Below are positions 15,602 through 23,879 of a stretch of DNA of 25,977 nucleotides, in pieces. Each line of letters begins with the position of its first letter. Within the stretch, counting starts at the first letter, position 1. Where the stretch lies: contig CAYNEX010000023.1 of NCBI GenBank assembly GCA_964396335.1, positions 1 through 25,977 of the forward strand. Direction: 5' to 3'. Both the position numbers and the translations under genes were made by a program. The DNA is from ZC4RG30 sp964396335. GTDB taxonomy: Bacteria; Pseudomonadota; Gammaproteobacteria; Steroidobacterales; Steroidobacteraceae. The notes under the pieces are model-generated. The model had not been told where the DNA came from and did not search any database. It saw nothing but the letters and a program-made list of their open reading frames with translations.

Positions 15602-16680
15602 GACAGGCTCTCCAGCAGGCGCGTGTTCTGCTCCGGCGTGCCCACCGAGATGCGTACGCTCTTCGGCAGGGCAGGCTGGCGCACATCGCGGATGATCAAT
15701 CCCGCGCCACGCGCCCGCGCCAGCACGGCATCAGGGTCCGTGCAGTCGATCAACAGGAAATTGGCGTCGCTGGGCCACACACGCTTCACCAGCGGCGAAC
15801 GCTTCAGGCCGTCGGCCAGGCGCTCGCGCTCCACCAGCAGGCGGGCGATGCGGGTGCGCGTGCGCGCCAGCGCGATCTCGCCCAGCTGCGGCACCACGGC
15901 CTCCACCGTCAGCTCGGTGATGGCATAGGGCGGAATCACCTTGCGCGCCAGCTTGATGATCTCCGGGTGCGCGATCAGCGCGCCGACGCGCGCGCCGGCC
16001 AGGCCATGCGCCTTCGACAGCGTCTTCAGGATCACCAGGTTCGGGTGATCGGCGAGATGGCCCGTGAGGCTCTCGACATTGGCGAATTCGATATAGGCCT
16101 CATCCACCACCAGCAGCGCGCCGGGGCAGAGCTTGTCGGCGATGCGCAGCAGCTGCGCCGTCGGCAGGGCATTGGCGGTGGGATTGTTCGGCGAACACAC
16201 GAACACCAGTCGCGTGTTGTCGTCCACGGCTTGCAGCAGCGCCGCCTCGTTCAGCGCAAAGCCGGCCTCGGCGCAAAGCGGCACGGGACGCACCTCGGCA
16301 CCCTGGATGCGCGCGGCCACGCCATACATGCCGAAGGTGGGCGGACAGACGATGACATTGTCCACGCCCGCGCGGCAGAAGATGCGCATCAGCAGGTCGA
16401 TGGCCTCATCGCTGCCGCGCCCCACCAGCAGCTGCTCAGGCTGCACGCCATACAGGCGTGCCAGTCCCCGCACCAGTTCCGGCGGCTGCGGCTCGGGATA
16501 GCGGTTCAGGCCGGCATCCGATGGATCACCCTCGACGCGCCACGGCAGCTCATTGGCGTGCATGCGCGTCAGCGAAGGTTCCCAGGCGGCGTGGCTGTAG
16601 GGCGTCAGCGCGCGGATGTCCGCGCGCGCCCGGGCCACCACTGCGTCGATGCCGGCAGGGGTTGCGGCGTTCGCGTTCAC
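15598..16680 (-). CDS. hisC: Histidinol-phosphate aminotransferase
   Basis: A PLP enzyme moving the amino group from glutamate to imidazole-acetol phosphate, step 7. Its 360 residues are standard for fold-type I class II aminotransferases. Landmarks: LLVGRGSDEAIDLL (cofactor phosphate loop), VCSPNNPTAN (Asn for PLP), VVDEAYIEF (Asp and Tyr for PLP) and the Schiff-base Lys223 in KTLSKAHGLAGARVG. It starts with GTG at 16680, overlapping the hisD stop as GTGA, and is followed by an ATGA overlap with hisB. Confidence 0.95.
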   Translation of the reverse strand: MNANAATPAGIDAVVARARADIRALTPYSHAAWEPSLTRMHANELPWRVEGDPSDAGLNRYPEPQPPELVRGLARLYGVQPEQLLVGRGSDEAIDLLMRIFCRAGVDNVIVCPPTFGMYGVAARIQGAEVRPVPLCAEAGFALNEAALLQAVDDNTRLVFVCSPNNPTANALPTAQLLRIADKLCPGALLVVDEAYIEFANVESLTGHLADHPNLVILKTLSKAHGLAGARVGALIAHPEIIKLARKVIPPYAITELTVEAVVPQLGEIALARTRTRIARLLVERERLADGLKRSPLVKRVWPSDANFLLIDCTDPDAVLARARGAGLIIRDVRQPALPKSVRISVGTPEQNTRLLESLS

Positions 16681-17987
16681 CGCGGCACGCCCAGCGCCTC
16701 GAGGCGCACGGTGACGGCGCGCGCGTGCGCATCCAGGCCTTCCAGGTTCGCCAGCGTCTCGGCCACCGGGCCCAGCCGCCGCATGCCATCGGGAGTCAGC
16801 TCCTGCACCGTCATGCGCTTCTGGAAATCATTCAGCGACAGGCCGCTGTAGGCGCGCGCATAACCATAGGTCGGCAGCACGTGGTTGGTCCCCGAGCAGT
16901 AGTCACCCATCGACTCCGGCGACCAGGCGCCGAGGAACACCGAACCGGCATTGGCGATGCCATCCAGCAGCGCGCGCGGCTCGCGCGTCTGCACGATCAG
17001 ATGCTCGGGCGCATAGGTGTTGGACACCTCCAGCGCCTCGGTGAGGTTGGCGACGATCAGGATGCGGCAGTTGGCCACCGACTCCTGCAGGATGCTCTTG
17101 CGCGACAGCGCCGCGCGCTGCTTGTCGAACTCCGCCGCCACCGCCGAAGCCAGCTGCTCCGAATCGGTCACCAGCAATGCCTGCGCGCGCACATCGTGCT
17201 CGGCCTGCGCCAGCAGGTCCGACGCCACGAACGCCGGGTTCGCGGACGAATCGGCAATCACCAGCACTTCCGAAGGACCGGCCGGCATGTCACAGGCGGC
17301 GCCATCCGGATCACCGGCGACGATCTGCTTGGCGGCCGTGGTCAGCGCGGTGCCGGGCCCGAAGATCTTGTCCACCTTCGGCACGCTCTGCGTGCCATAG
17401 GCCATCGCGGCCACGGCCTGCGCGCCACCGGCCTTGTACACGCTGTGCACGCCGCAGCGACGCGCCGCCACCAGCACCGCGGCATTGGCGCGCCCGTCGG
17501 CCGCCGGCGGCGTGCACAGCACGCGCTGCGGACAACCGGCCAGCTGCGCCGGCACCGCCACCATGATCACGGTGGAGGGCAGGGGAGCCGAACCGGCCGG
17601 CACATACAGGCCCACGGCCGGCACCGGGCGGAACACGCGCTCGCAGCGCACCCCGGGCATGGTCTCCATCGACAGCGGCGCGGACAGCTGCGCGGCGTGG
17701 AAGCGGCGCACATTGTCGATGGCCGTCTCGATGGCGGCGATCTGCCTGGCGTCGAGCTGCTTCTCGGCCTCGTCGAATTCCTGCGGCGTGACTTTCAGCG
17801 ACTCAAGCTTCGCGCGGTCGAAGCGTTCGGCGAAACGCAGCAGCGCCGCATCACCGTCCTTGCGCACTTCCTTGATGATGGAGCGCGCCAGCTGCTCGAC
17901 GTCGTGCAGCGAGTCCAGGCGCGCGCGCGCCAGCGCCTCGCGACGACCCGCCGAATCGAGCTTGTTCCAGTCCAGTATCTGCATCAT
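16677..17987 (-). CDS. hisD: Histidinol dehydrogenase
   Basis: A zinc enzyme that oxidises histidinol to histidine in two NAD-dependent steps, the last in the pathway. The length of 436 is normal. The family signature region (KIFGPGTALTTAAKQIVAGD...CDMPAGPSEVLVIAD) is present. APEHLIVQT has the Glu-His pair that acts in catalysis (E326/H327 in E. coli), and SGTNHVLPT and YSGLSLNDFQKRMTVQEL lie near the end. ATG at 17987 abuts the hisG stop directly; a second ATG at 17984 is equally usable. Confidence 0.96.
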   Translation of the reverse strand: MMQILDWNKLDSAGRREALARARLDSLHDVEQLARSIIKEVRKDGDAALLRFAERFDRAKLESLKVTPQEFDEAEKQLDARQIAAIETAIDNVRRFHAAQLSAPLSMETMPGVRCERVFRPVPAVGLYVPAGSAPLPSTVIMVAVPAQLAGCPQRVLCTPPAADGRANAAVLVAARRCGVHSVYKAGGAQAVAAMAYGTQSVPKVDKIFGPGTALTTAAKQIVAGDPDGAACDMPAGPSEVLVIADSSANPAFVASDLLAQAEHDVRAQALLVTDSEQLASAVAAEFDKQRAALSRKSILQESVANCRILIVANLTEALEVSNTYAPEHLIVQTREPRALLDGIANAGSVFLGAWSPESMGDYCSGTNHVLPTYGYARAYSGLSLNDFQKRMTVQELTPDGMRRLGPVAETLANLEGLDAHARAVTVRLEALGVPR

Positions 17988-18887
17988 TCAACCCAGCATC
18001 TTTTCAACGGGCAGCACCAGCATGGCGCTGGCGCCGGCGGCCTTCAGGCTCTCCAGCGTTTCCCAGAACACGTTCTCGCGGCACACCGCGTGCACCGCCA
18101 CCTTGTCGGCCGAGCCTTCCAGCGGAATGATGGTCGGCGACTCGCTGCCCGGCAGCAGCTCGCGGATGCGCGGCAGGGCCGAGCGCGGCGCGTGCAGCAT
18201 GATGTACTTGCTTTCCTTCACCTGCTCGACACCGTCGATGCGCAGCAGCAGGCGCGAGATCCAGTCTTCCTTCACCTGCGGCAGTTTCATCGGCGTGCGG
18301 ATCAGCACCACCTGGCTCTCGAGGATGGTGTGCACCTCGCGCAGGTGGTTGGCCTGCAGCGTGGAGCCGGAGGACACCAGGTCGCAGATCATGTCGGCAC
18401 GGCCCAGGCGCGGCGCGATCTCGACCGCGCCGGACAGCGTCACGATCTCGGCCTTGATGTTGCTGCGCTTCAGGAAGTCCTCGAGCATCGCCGGATACGT
18501 CGTGGCGATGCGCAGGCCGGCGATCGAGGAGAGATCCTTCCACGCCATGCCCTCGGGCACCGCCAGCGACAGCCGGCAGTGGCCGAAATCCAGGCGACGC
18601 AGGACCTGGAAGCGGGCGCTGGCGCCTCGCGCTTCCATCTCCAGCCGGCGCTCCTCGAGCACGTTCAGGCCGACGAGGCCCAGGTCGCAGACATCCTCCT
18701 GCACCAGGTCGGGGATGTCGTCATCGCGCACGAACAGCACGTCCAGCGGCAGGTTCTCGCCGTAACCCATCAGCTGGTCCTTGCCGCGCGAGAGCTTCAG
18801 GCCGCAGCGGCCGAGCAGGTCGAGCGAGTGGTCGGTGAGGCGACCTGATTTCTGTACCGCCAGCTTCAGGCGGGTGTCCTTATCCAT
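17988..18887 (-). CDS. hisG: ATP phosphoribosyltransferase, long form
   Basis: Joins ATP and PRPP in the committed, feedback-inhibited step of histidine synthesis. At 299 residues it is the long form, with two catalytic sub-domains and a C-terminal ACT-like regulatory domain (about 225-299: YIMLHAPRSALPRIRELLPG...SPTIIPL) that binds histidine. LKLAVQKSGRLTDHSLDLL is the typical N-terminus, and ADMICDLVSSGSTLQANHLRE holds the PRPP loop. No HisZ partner is needed by long forms and none is visible. The start overlaps the upstream regulator gene by eight bases. Confidence 0.95.
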   Translation of the reverse strand: MDKDTRLKLAVQKSGRLTDHSLDLLGRCGLKLSRGKDQLMGYGENLPLDVLFVRDDDIPDLVQEDVCDLGLVGLNVLEERRLEMEARGASARFQVLRRLDFGHCRLSLAVPEGMAWKDLSSIAGLRIATTYPAMLEDFLKRSNIKAEIVTLSGAVEIAPRLGRADMICDLVSSGSTLQANHLREVHTILESQVVLIRTPMKLPQVKEDWISRLLLRIDGVEQVKESKYIMLHAPRSALPRIRELLPGSESPTIIPLEGSADKVAVHAVCRENVFWETLESLKAAGASAMLVLPVEKMLG

Positions 18888-19197
18888 TGCGGGAACTCTC
18901 CAGGCGCTTCACGGCCAGTGCATAGCCACCGGCGCCGGCGGCAAGGTAACGGGCGACACGCCCGATGGTGGTGAGACTCACGCCGGTGAGGCGGTGGATC
19001 TCGCGGTAGGGCAGGCCCTGCTGCAGCGCCTCGACCACCGCCCAGCGGTCGGCCATGGCCTGCAGCTCGGCGGGCGTGCACAGGTCTTTCAGGAAGGCGC
19101 GCAGTTCATCCGCCGTGCGGCAGGTCAGCATGGCTGCGACCAGCGAGCGTTCGGCCTGGGCCTCGTGGCGGGGGGAGAACTGGCGATTCGTCTTCAT
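18880..19197 (-). CDS. TrpR/YerC-like transcriptional regulator at the head of the his operon
   Basis: A 105-residue helical DNA-binding protein of the Trp-repressor superfamily (YerC/YecD type). The helix-turn-helix is around residues 60-85: LQQGLPYREIHRLTGVSLTTIGRVARYL. The preceding CTPAELQAMADRWAVVEAL is the usual YerC core. Trp repressor binds tryptophan as corepressor; whether this protein senses histidine or anything else is unknown. It is the first gene of the operon and overlaps hisG by eight bases, and a TrpR-operator-like palindrome lies six bases before its start. It is thus a strong candidate for an autoregulating his repressor; that role is inference from position. Confidence 0.88.
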   Translation of the reverse strand: MKTNRQFSPRHEAQAERSLVAAMLTCRTADELRAFLKDLCTPAELQAMADRWAVVEALQQGLPYREIHRLTGVSLTTIGRVARYLAAGAGGYALAVKRLESSRNG

Positions 19198-19202
19198 GAT
19201 CT

Positions 19203-19226
19203 AATGTATTAACATGCTAGTACATT
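19203..19226. promoter_or_regulatory. 24-bp TrpR-like operator between the his operon and metX
   Basis: An imperfect palindrome centred at 19214.5. Read on the minus strand, the half-sites are AATGTACTAGCA and TGTTAATACATT; when folded, 10 of 12 positions pair. The GTACTAG at the same distance from the centre as in the E. coli trp operator (as I recall it, GTACTAGTT-AACTAGTAC) is an exact 7-bp match. It lies 5-29 bases upstream of the regulator's ATG and so should overlap its promoter or leader. It may also touch metX, whose start is 64 bases to the right. Confidence 0.65.
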
Positions 19227-19252
19227 GGAACGACCCCGGCAACCCTTATCGG

Positions 19253-19282
19253 TTGCTGCCCCGCATGACCGCGGCCTAAAAT
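19253..19282 (+). promoter_or_regulatory. Candidate metX promoter
   Basis: TTGCTG at 19253-19258 and TAAAAT at 19277-19282 are separated by 18 bases. A start of transcription about seven bases after the -10 falls at or next to the TTG start codon of metX. The -35 partly overlaps a 6-bp inverted repeat, GCAACC/GGTTGC, at 19239-19256. Confidence 0.45.
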
Positions 19283-19289
19283 TGCCGGC

Positions 19290-20288
19290 TTGTCCAACCC
19301 CGCTGGCCAATCCGCGACGCCCCGCGAAGGCGTCCTCCAGGTCGATGGCCCGACCACGCTGCACCATGGCGGCACACTGGAAAATCTGCAGATCGGCTAC
19401 TCGCTGAGCGGGGAGCCGGGCCAGCCCGTGGTGCTGGCCCTGGGCGGCATTTCCGCCACCCGCACGGTGTTCGTGCCGGATGGCTCGCGCGCCGGCTGGT
19501 GGCACCACGTGGTGGGCCCCGGCAAGGTGCTCGACACGCAGCGCGTGGCGCTGCTGGGCATGGATTATATCGGCGGCAGCGGGGCCACCACCGGACCTGC
19601 GCCGGACGAGGAATTCCCGAGCATCTCCAGCTATGACCAGGCCGAGGCCATCGTGCGCCTGCTGGATCACCTGGGCATCCGCAAGCTCTCGGCCATTGTC
19701 GGCGCCTCTTATGGCGGCATGGTGGCGCTGGCCTTCGGCGAGCGTCACCCGGACCGCGTCGAGCGGCTGGTGGTGATCAGCGCCGCCGACGCGCCGCATC
19801 CCATGGCCACCGCCTGGCGCAGCGTCCAGCGCAACATGGCCCGCCTGGGCCTCACCTGTGGCTGCCCGAAGCAGGCACTGGAACTCTCGCGCGCGCTGGC
19901 GATGACGACCTACCGCAGCCCCGAGGAATTCGACGCGCGCTTCCGCCGTCCGCCGCGCATGGAAGGCGGCCGCCCGGTGTTCCCGGTGGAGGAATACCTG
20001 ACTGCCCGCGGCAAGGATTATGCGGCGCGTTACCGCCCCGAATCCTTCATCTGCCTGTCCGAATCCATCGACCTGCACCAGGTGGACGCCACGCGCGTGT
20101 GCGTGCGCACCGAAGTGGTGGCCGTGCGCGAGGACCAGCTGGTGCCCATTGCCGACATGCGCGCGCTGACTGCGCGGCTGCCCAATGCGACACTGCACGA
20201 AATCTCATCGCTGCTGGGCCATGATGCCTTCCTGAAGGAGGCCGAGCAGCTTCGCGCCGTCCTGTCGCTGATCTACTCCGGAGACTGA
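19290..20288 (+). CDS. metX: Homoserine O-acyltransferase, probably succinyl-transferring MetX type
   Basis: An alpha/beta hydrolase that acylates homoserine, entering methionine synthesis. Length 332. The nucleophile is Ser140 in VGASYGGMVALAFGERHP; VREDQLVPIADMRAL supplies the Asp and LLGHDAFLKEAEQL the His of the triad. GGISATRTVF and MDYIGGSGATTG match family loops. The acyl donor (succinyl- or acetyl-CoA) cannot be settled by eye; succinyl is favoured because metB follows. The start is odd. TTG at 19290 is the only usual start codon in frame before the domain; an ATT at 19281 is the alternative. There is no Shine-Dalgarno. The metB GTG lies two bases after its stop. Confidence 0.88.
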   Translation: MSNPAGQSATPREGVLQVDGPTTLHHGGTLENLQIGYSLSGEPGQPVVLALGGISATRTVFVPDGSRAGWWHHVVGPGKVLDTQRVALLGMDYIGGSGATTGPAPDEEFPSISSYDQAEAIVRLLDHLGIRKLSAIVGASYGGMVALAFGERHPDRVERLVVISAADAPHPMATAWRSVQRNMARLGLTCGCPKQALELSRALAMTTYRSPEEFDARFRRPPRMEGGRPVFPVEEYLTARGKDYAARYRPESFICLSESIDLHQVDATRVCVRTEVVAVREDQLVPIADMRALTARLPNATLHEISSLLGHDAFLKEAEQLRAVLSLIYSGD

Positions 20289-20290
20289 CC

Positions 20291-21451
20291 GTGACCGACC
20301 GTCCCACATTCACCACGCGCTCGGTGCGCGCCGGCCTTGAATCCGATGATGTGACCGGCGCCGTCGTGCCGCCGCTGCACCTGTCGAGCACCTACGCCTT
20401 CCGCGGCTACGGCGACAAGCGCAAGTACGACTACTCGCGCTCCGGCAATCCGACCCGCGACATCCTCGGCGCGGCGCTGGCCGACCTGGAAGGCGGCGCG
20501 GGCGGCGTGATCACCGGCACCGGCATGAGCGCGATCACGCTGGTGGGTCACCTGCTGCCGCAGGGTGCGCGCATCATTGCGCCGCATGACTGCTATGGCG
20601 GCACCTTCCGCCTGTTCACCGCCTGGAACAAGCGCGGCGAGCTGAAGGTGGATTTCGTGCGTTTCGCCGATGCGGCCGAACTGGAAGCCGCCTTCAGCAG
20701 CAAGTTCGACCTGCTGTGGATCGAGACGCCCAGCAATCCGCTGCTGCGCATCACCGACATCGAAGACCTCGCCCGGCGCGCCCATGCCAGCGGCGCGCTG
20801 GTGGCGGTGGACAACACCTTCCTGTCGCCGGCCTGGCAGCGTCCGCTGGAACTGGGCGCCGACATCGTGGTGCATTCGACCACCAAGTACATCAACGGCC
20901 ACAGCGACGTGGTCGGCGGTGCGGTGATCGGCAGGACCGCCGAGCTGCACGAGCAGCTGGCGTGGTGGGCCAATGCGCTGGGCCTCACCGCCGGCGCGTT
21001 CGACAGCTTCCTGACGCTGCGCGGCCTGCGCACGCTCGAGGCGCGCCTGGCCGTGCACGGCCGCAATGCCGGCGAGCTGGCCAGCTGGCTGACCACGCAG
21101 CCCGGCGTGCGCCAGGTCTATTACCCCGGCCTGCCGAGCCATCCCGGCCACGACATCGCGCGCCGCCAGCAGCATGGCTTCGGCGCCATCATCACCATCG
21201 AGATCGAGGGTGGCGAGAACGGCGTGCGCCGCTTCGTCGATGGGCTGGAGTTCTTCTCGCTGGCCGAATCGCTCGGCGGCGTGGAAAGCCTCGTGGCGCA
21301 TCCCGGCTCGATGACGCATGCGGCGATGGCGCCGGAAGCGCGCGCCGCCGCCGGCCTGGTCGACGGCCTGCTGCGCTTGTCCATCGGCATCGAAGCGGTG
21401 GATGATCTGCGCCGGGACCTGGCCGCGGCGCTGCAACGCGCGCGCGGCTGA
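20291..21451 (+). CDS. metB: Cystathionine gamma-synthase / O-succinylhomoserine (thiol)-lyase
   Basis: A PLP enzyme of the Cys/Met metabolism family that replaces the acyl group of O-acylhomoserine with cysteine (giving cystathionine) or sulfide. Its 386 residues are standard. Landmarks: YDYSRSGNPTRD near 50 (contacts PLP phosphate), ITGTGMSAI, DNTFLSPAWQRPLELGADIV, and the Schiff-base Lys199 in HSTTKYINGHSD. SLGGVESLVAHPGSMTHA and LLRLSIGIEAVDDL are the usual C-terminal substrate elements. GTG at 20291 is two bases after the metX stop, so the pair is translationally coupled. MetB cannot be told from MetC or MetZ with certainty by sequence alone; linkage to metX favours MetB. Confidence 0.9.
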   Translation: MTDRPTFTTRSVRAGLESDDVTGAVVPPLHLSSTYAFRGYGDKRKYDYSRSGNPTRDILGAALADLEGGAGGVITGTGMSAITLVGHLLPQGARIIAPHDCYGGTFRLFTAWNKRGELKVDFVRFADAAELEAAFSSKFDLLWIETPSNPLLRITDIEDLARRAHASGALVAVDNTFLSPAWQRPLELGADIVVHSTTKYINGHSDVVGGAVIGRTAELHEQLAWWANALGLTAGAFDSFLTLRGLRTLEARLAVHGRNAGELASWLTTQPGVRQVYYPGLPSHPGHDIARRQQHGFGAIITIEIEGGENGVRRFVDGLEFFSLAESLGGVESLVAHPGSMTHAAMAPEARAAAGLVDGLLRLSIGIEAVDDLRRDLAAALQRARG

Positions 21452-21492
21452 CCCGCCGCGCGGCAGGACGCCGCAAGAACAAAGGGGGAATC

Positions 21493-22917
21493 ATGTCGCC
21501 ACGCTTCTCGATCCGGGGCGCAGCCGGCCTTGCGCTGCTGCTCGCCTCGGCGTTGCTGTCCGCCGCCCAGTCTCCGAATGCCGCGCAGCAATCCGGCTGG
21601 ACCACCCAGCAGGACCACCAGAACATGATGGACCAGCTGGGCATCACGAAGCTGCGGCCGGGGCGCAACGCCGACGCCAATGCGCCCAACGCCGCCAACT
21701 ACGACGAAGCGCTGGCCAATCCCTTCCCGAAGCTGCCCGAAGTGCTGCGCATGGAGAACGGCCGCAAGGTCACCAGCGCGCGCCAGTGGCAACGGCAGCG
21801 TCGTCCCGAACTGATCGAGTTGTTCGAGCGCGAAGTGGTGGGCCGCATCCCGGAGAATGTTCCGGCGGTGACCTGGCAGGTGACGCAGACCGCCGGCGGC
21901 GAGATCGGCGGCCGGCCGGTGCTGGCGCGACGCCTCAACGGCAACGTCGACAACTCCGCCCATCCGGCCATCGAGGTGAACATCGAGCTGATGCTGGTGA
22001 CGCCGGCCGATGCGAAGGGCCCGGTGCCGGTGATGATCCTGTTCGGCCGCGGCCGCCTGCCGGGTGAGCCGGCACCGCAGGGTGGCTTCCAGCCGCCGCC
22101 GCCGCGTCCGGGTTCCGATCCCCCGGCCACCGACCAGCTGATCGCCGCCGGCTGGGGTTATGCGTACCTGAACCCCGGCAGCGTGCAGGCCGACAACGGC
22201 GCCGGCCTCACGCGCGGCATCATCGGCCTCACCAACAAGGGCCAGCCGCGCAAGCCGGATGACTGGGGCGCGCTGCGGGCCTGGGGCTGGGGCGCCAGCC
22301 GCGCGCTGGATTATTTCGAGACGCTGCCCGAGGTCGATGCCACCCGCGTCGGCATCGAAGGCGTGTCGCGCTATGGCAAGGCCGCGCTGGTCACGATGGC
22401 CTTCGATGAACGTTTTGCCGTGGTGCTGATCGGATCCTCGGGCGAGGGCGGCGCCAAACTGCACCGGCGCAATTTCGGCGAAGCGGTGGAGAACCTCACC
22501 GCCAGCGGTGAATACCACTGGATGGCCGGCAACTTCCTCAAGTACGGCACCGAGGAATCGGCCTTCGGCCGCATGGATGCCGGCGACATCCCGGTGGATG
22601 CGCACCAGCTGCTGGCGCTGTGCGCGCCGCGCGCCACCTTCATCAGCTATGGCGTGCCCGAGCAGGGCGATGCACTGTGGCTGGACCAGCAGGGCAGCTT
22701 CATGGCCGCGATCGCGGCGCAGCCGGTGTTCCGCCTGCTGGGCGCGAAGGACCTGGGCCGCTCCGACGATTACACGCGCGAGAAGATGCCACCGGTGAAC
22801 ACCGGCCTGCTGGAAGGCCGGCTGGCCTGGCGCCAGCATGATGGCGGCCACACCGACGGGCCGAACTGGAAGTACTTCATTCCCTGGGCCAACACCCAGC
22901 TCGGCATCCACCACTGA
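21493..22917 (+). CDS. Secreted glucuronoyl esterase, CE15 family
   Basis: A 474-residue exported alpha/beta hydrolase; CE15 enzymes cut esters between glucuronic acid of xylan and lignin alcohols. The signal peptide is about residues 1-28 (MSPRFSIRGAAGLALLLASA and on). The nucleophile is Ser292 in EGVSRYGKAAL (family G-x-S-R-x-G-K). GSSGEGGAKLHRRNFGE follows and is diagnostic of the bacterial CE15 group. The catalytic His453 is in DGGHTDGPNW. AGGGGG precedes the ATG by a few bases. It lies 41 bases after metB, on the same strand but with no pathway link, so shared transcription may be incidental. The substrate is inferred from family only. Confidence 0.88.
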   Translation: MSPRFSIRGAAGLALLLASALLSAAQSPNAAQQSGWTTQQDHQNMMDQLGITKLRPGRNADANAPNAANYDEALANPFPKLPEVLRMENGRKVTSARQWQRQRRPELIELFEREVVGRIPENVPAVTWQVTQTAGGEIGGRPVLARRLNGNVDNSAHPAIEVNIELMLVTPADAKGPVPVMILFGRGRLPGEPAPQGGFQPPPPRPGSDPPATDQLIAAGWGYAYLNPGSVQADNGAGLTRGIIGLTNKGQPRKPDDWGALRAWGWGASRALDYFETLPEVDATRVGIEGVSRYGKAALVTMAFDERFAVVLIGSSGEGGAKLHRRNFGEAVENLTASGEYHWMAGNFLKYGTEESAFGRMDAGDIPVDAHQLLALCAPRATFISYGVPEQGDALWLDQQGSFMAAIAAQPVFRLLGAKDLGRSDDYTREKMPPVNTGLLEGRLAWRQHDGGHTDGPNWKYFIPWANTQLGIHH

Positions 22918-22932
22918 GTCTTGCCGGGTCTT

Positions 22933-22957
22933 CATCCGGCCCTTCGGGGGCCGGATG
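22933..22957 (+). terminator. Hairpin after the CE15 gene
   Basis: CATCCGGCCC (22933-22942) and GGGCCGGATG (22948-22957) form a perfect 10-bp stem with a TTCGG loop, 15 bases after the stop. No T run follows, so a rho-independent terminator is likely but not certain. Confidence 0.6.
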
Positions 22958-22990
22958 CTAAGCTGTGCGGCATTCTTCAGGAGTCCTTCC

Positions 22991-23866
22991 ATGTCGCGCA
23001 GTCTGCTGCTCGCGGGCCTGGCTTCGGCGGTGCTGTACAGCGCCGCGGCCTTCGCCCAGACCACCGTTGAAGTGATCGATGCCGGCGCGCAGCCGCGCCA
23101 GCCATTGCGTTACCAGTTCCAGGCCGGACGCAACGAACGCGCCGCGCTCGACATGAACATGCGCGTCGACCTGGACCTGCAGGGCCAGAAGATCACGATG
23201 GGAGAGGTGCCCAACATCCGCATGGTGATGCAGATGCGCACCATCGAAGTGGCCACCGACGGTTCGGCGCGGATCCAGTTCGAACTTCAATCGGCCGAAG
23301 CCGATGCCAGCCATCCGCAGGCCGCGCAGATCAACCAGGCGCTGGCCGGCTCGAAGGGACTGGCCGGCAGCTATCGCATCGATGCCCTGGGCAATGTCAG
23401 CGACAGCCAGGTCGATTCCTCCCGTTCACCGGCCAACGCGCAGGCCGGCGCGGCCGTGCTCGAGGACCTGGAACGTTCGCTGCAACAGCTGTCCTCTCCC
23501 TTCCCGCAGGAAGCGGTCGGCGTCGGTGCACGCTGGCGCGTGCGCCAGCACGTCAGCAATGCCGACATGCGCATGTCGCAGACGGCTGAATACACCCTGC
23601 GTTCGCGCGACGGCAACCGCATCGTGGTGGACGTGAAGCTGGTCGATGCGTCGATCGACGCGCTGGACGCATTGCCGCCCGGCGCCAAGGTCGATTCGGT
23701 GAAGGTGCAGGGCGGTGGCGAGAGCAGCATTCCGCTGGATGGACTGGTGCCCGGTGCCACCATCGAGGCGGTCTTCGTGCTGTCGCTGTCGATGAATGCC
23801 GGCGGCCAGAACCAGAGCCTCGGCATGAACATCCAGATGAACCAGGCGATCGCGCCGGCGCAGTGA
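22991..23866 (+). CDS. Exported protein of unknown function
   Basis: A 291-residue protein with a clear Sec signal peptide (MSRSLLLAGLASAVLYSAAA, cleavage probably after AFA-Q near residue 22). The mature part is rich in beta strands (LDMNMRVDLDLQGQKITMGEVPN, TAEYTLRSRDGNRIVVDVKLVD) with no Cys, and so looks like a soluble periplasmic or surface beta-rich domain. It ends in LSLSMNAGGQNQSLGMNIQM. I do not recognise the family with confidence; some uncharacterised DUF families have this layout. I chose ATG 22991, which begins the signal peptide, over an upstream in-frame codon at 22838 that lies inside the CE15 gene. AGGAG is about seven bases upstream. Confidence 0.75.
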   Translation: MSRSLLLAGLASAVLYSAAAFAQTTVEVIDAGAQPRQPLRYQFQAGRNERAALDMNMRVDLDLQGQKITMGEVPNIRMVMQMRTIEVATDGSARIQFELQSAEADASHPQAAQINQALAGSKGLAGSYRIDALGNVSDSQVDSSRSPANAQAGAAVLEDLERSLQQLSSPFPQEAVGVGARWRVRQHVSNADMRMSQTAEYTLRSRDGNRIVVDVKLVDASIDALDALPPGAKVDSVKVQGGGESSIPLDGLVPGATIEAVFVLSLSMNAGGQNQSLGMNIQMNQAIAPAQ

Positions 23867-23879
23867 GCAGGCCGGCGCG
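23851..23879 (+). terminator. Weak GC-rich hairpin at the end of the exported-protein gene
   Basis: CGCGCCGGC (23851-23859) pairs perfectly with GCCGGCGCG (23871-23879). The 11-base loop contains the stop codon. There is no T run, and it may be chance in GC-rich DNA. Confidence 0.3.

Noticed and set aside
16458..18848. 796-codon plus-strand open frame across hisC, hisD and hisG
   Set aside because: Antisense to three well-supported his genes; its length reflects GC-biased third positions, not coding.
19198..19290. Histidine leader peptide and attenuator for the his operon
   Set aside because: The short frames in this gap contain no His run (one reads MRGSNR then stop), and no attenuator hairpin with a T run was found.
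22838..22990. N-terminal extension of the exported protein from 22838
   Set aside because: It overlaps the end of the CE15 gene and would bury the clear signal peptide that starts at 22991.
21121..23064. 647-codon minus-strand open frame across metB and the CE15 gene
   Set aside because: Antisense shadow crossing two real genes; no start signal and no family motifs.
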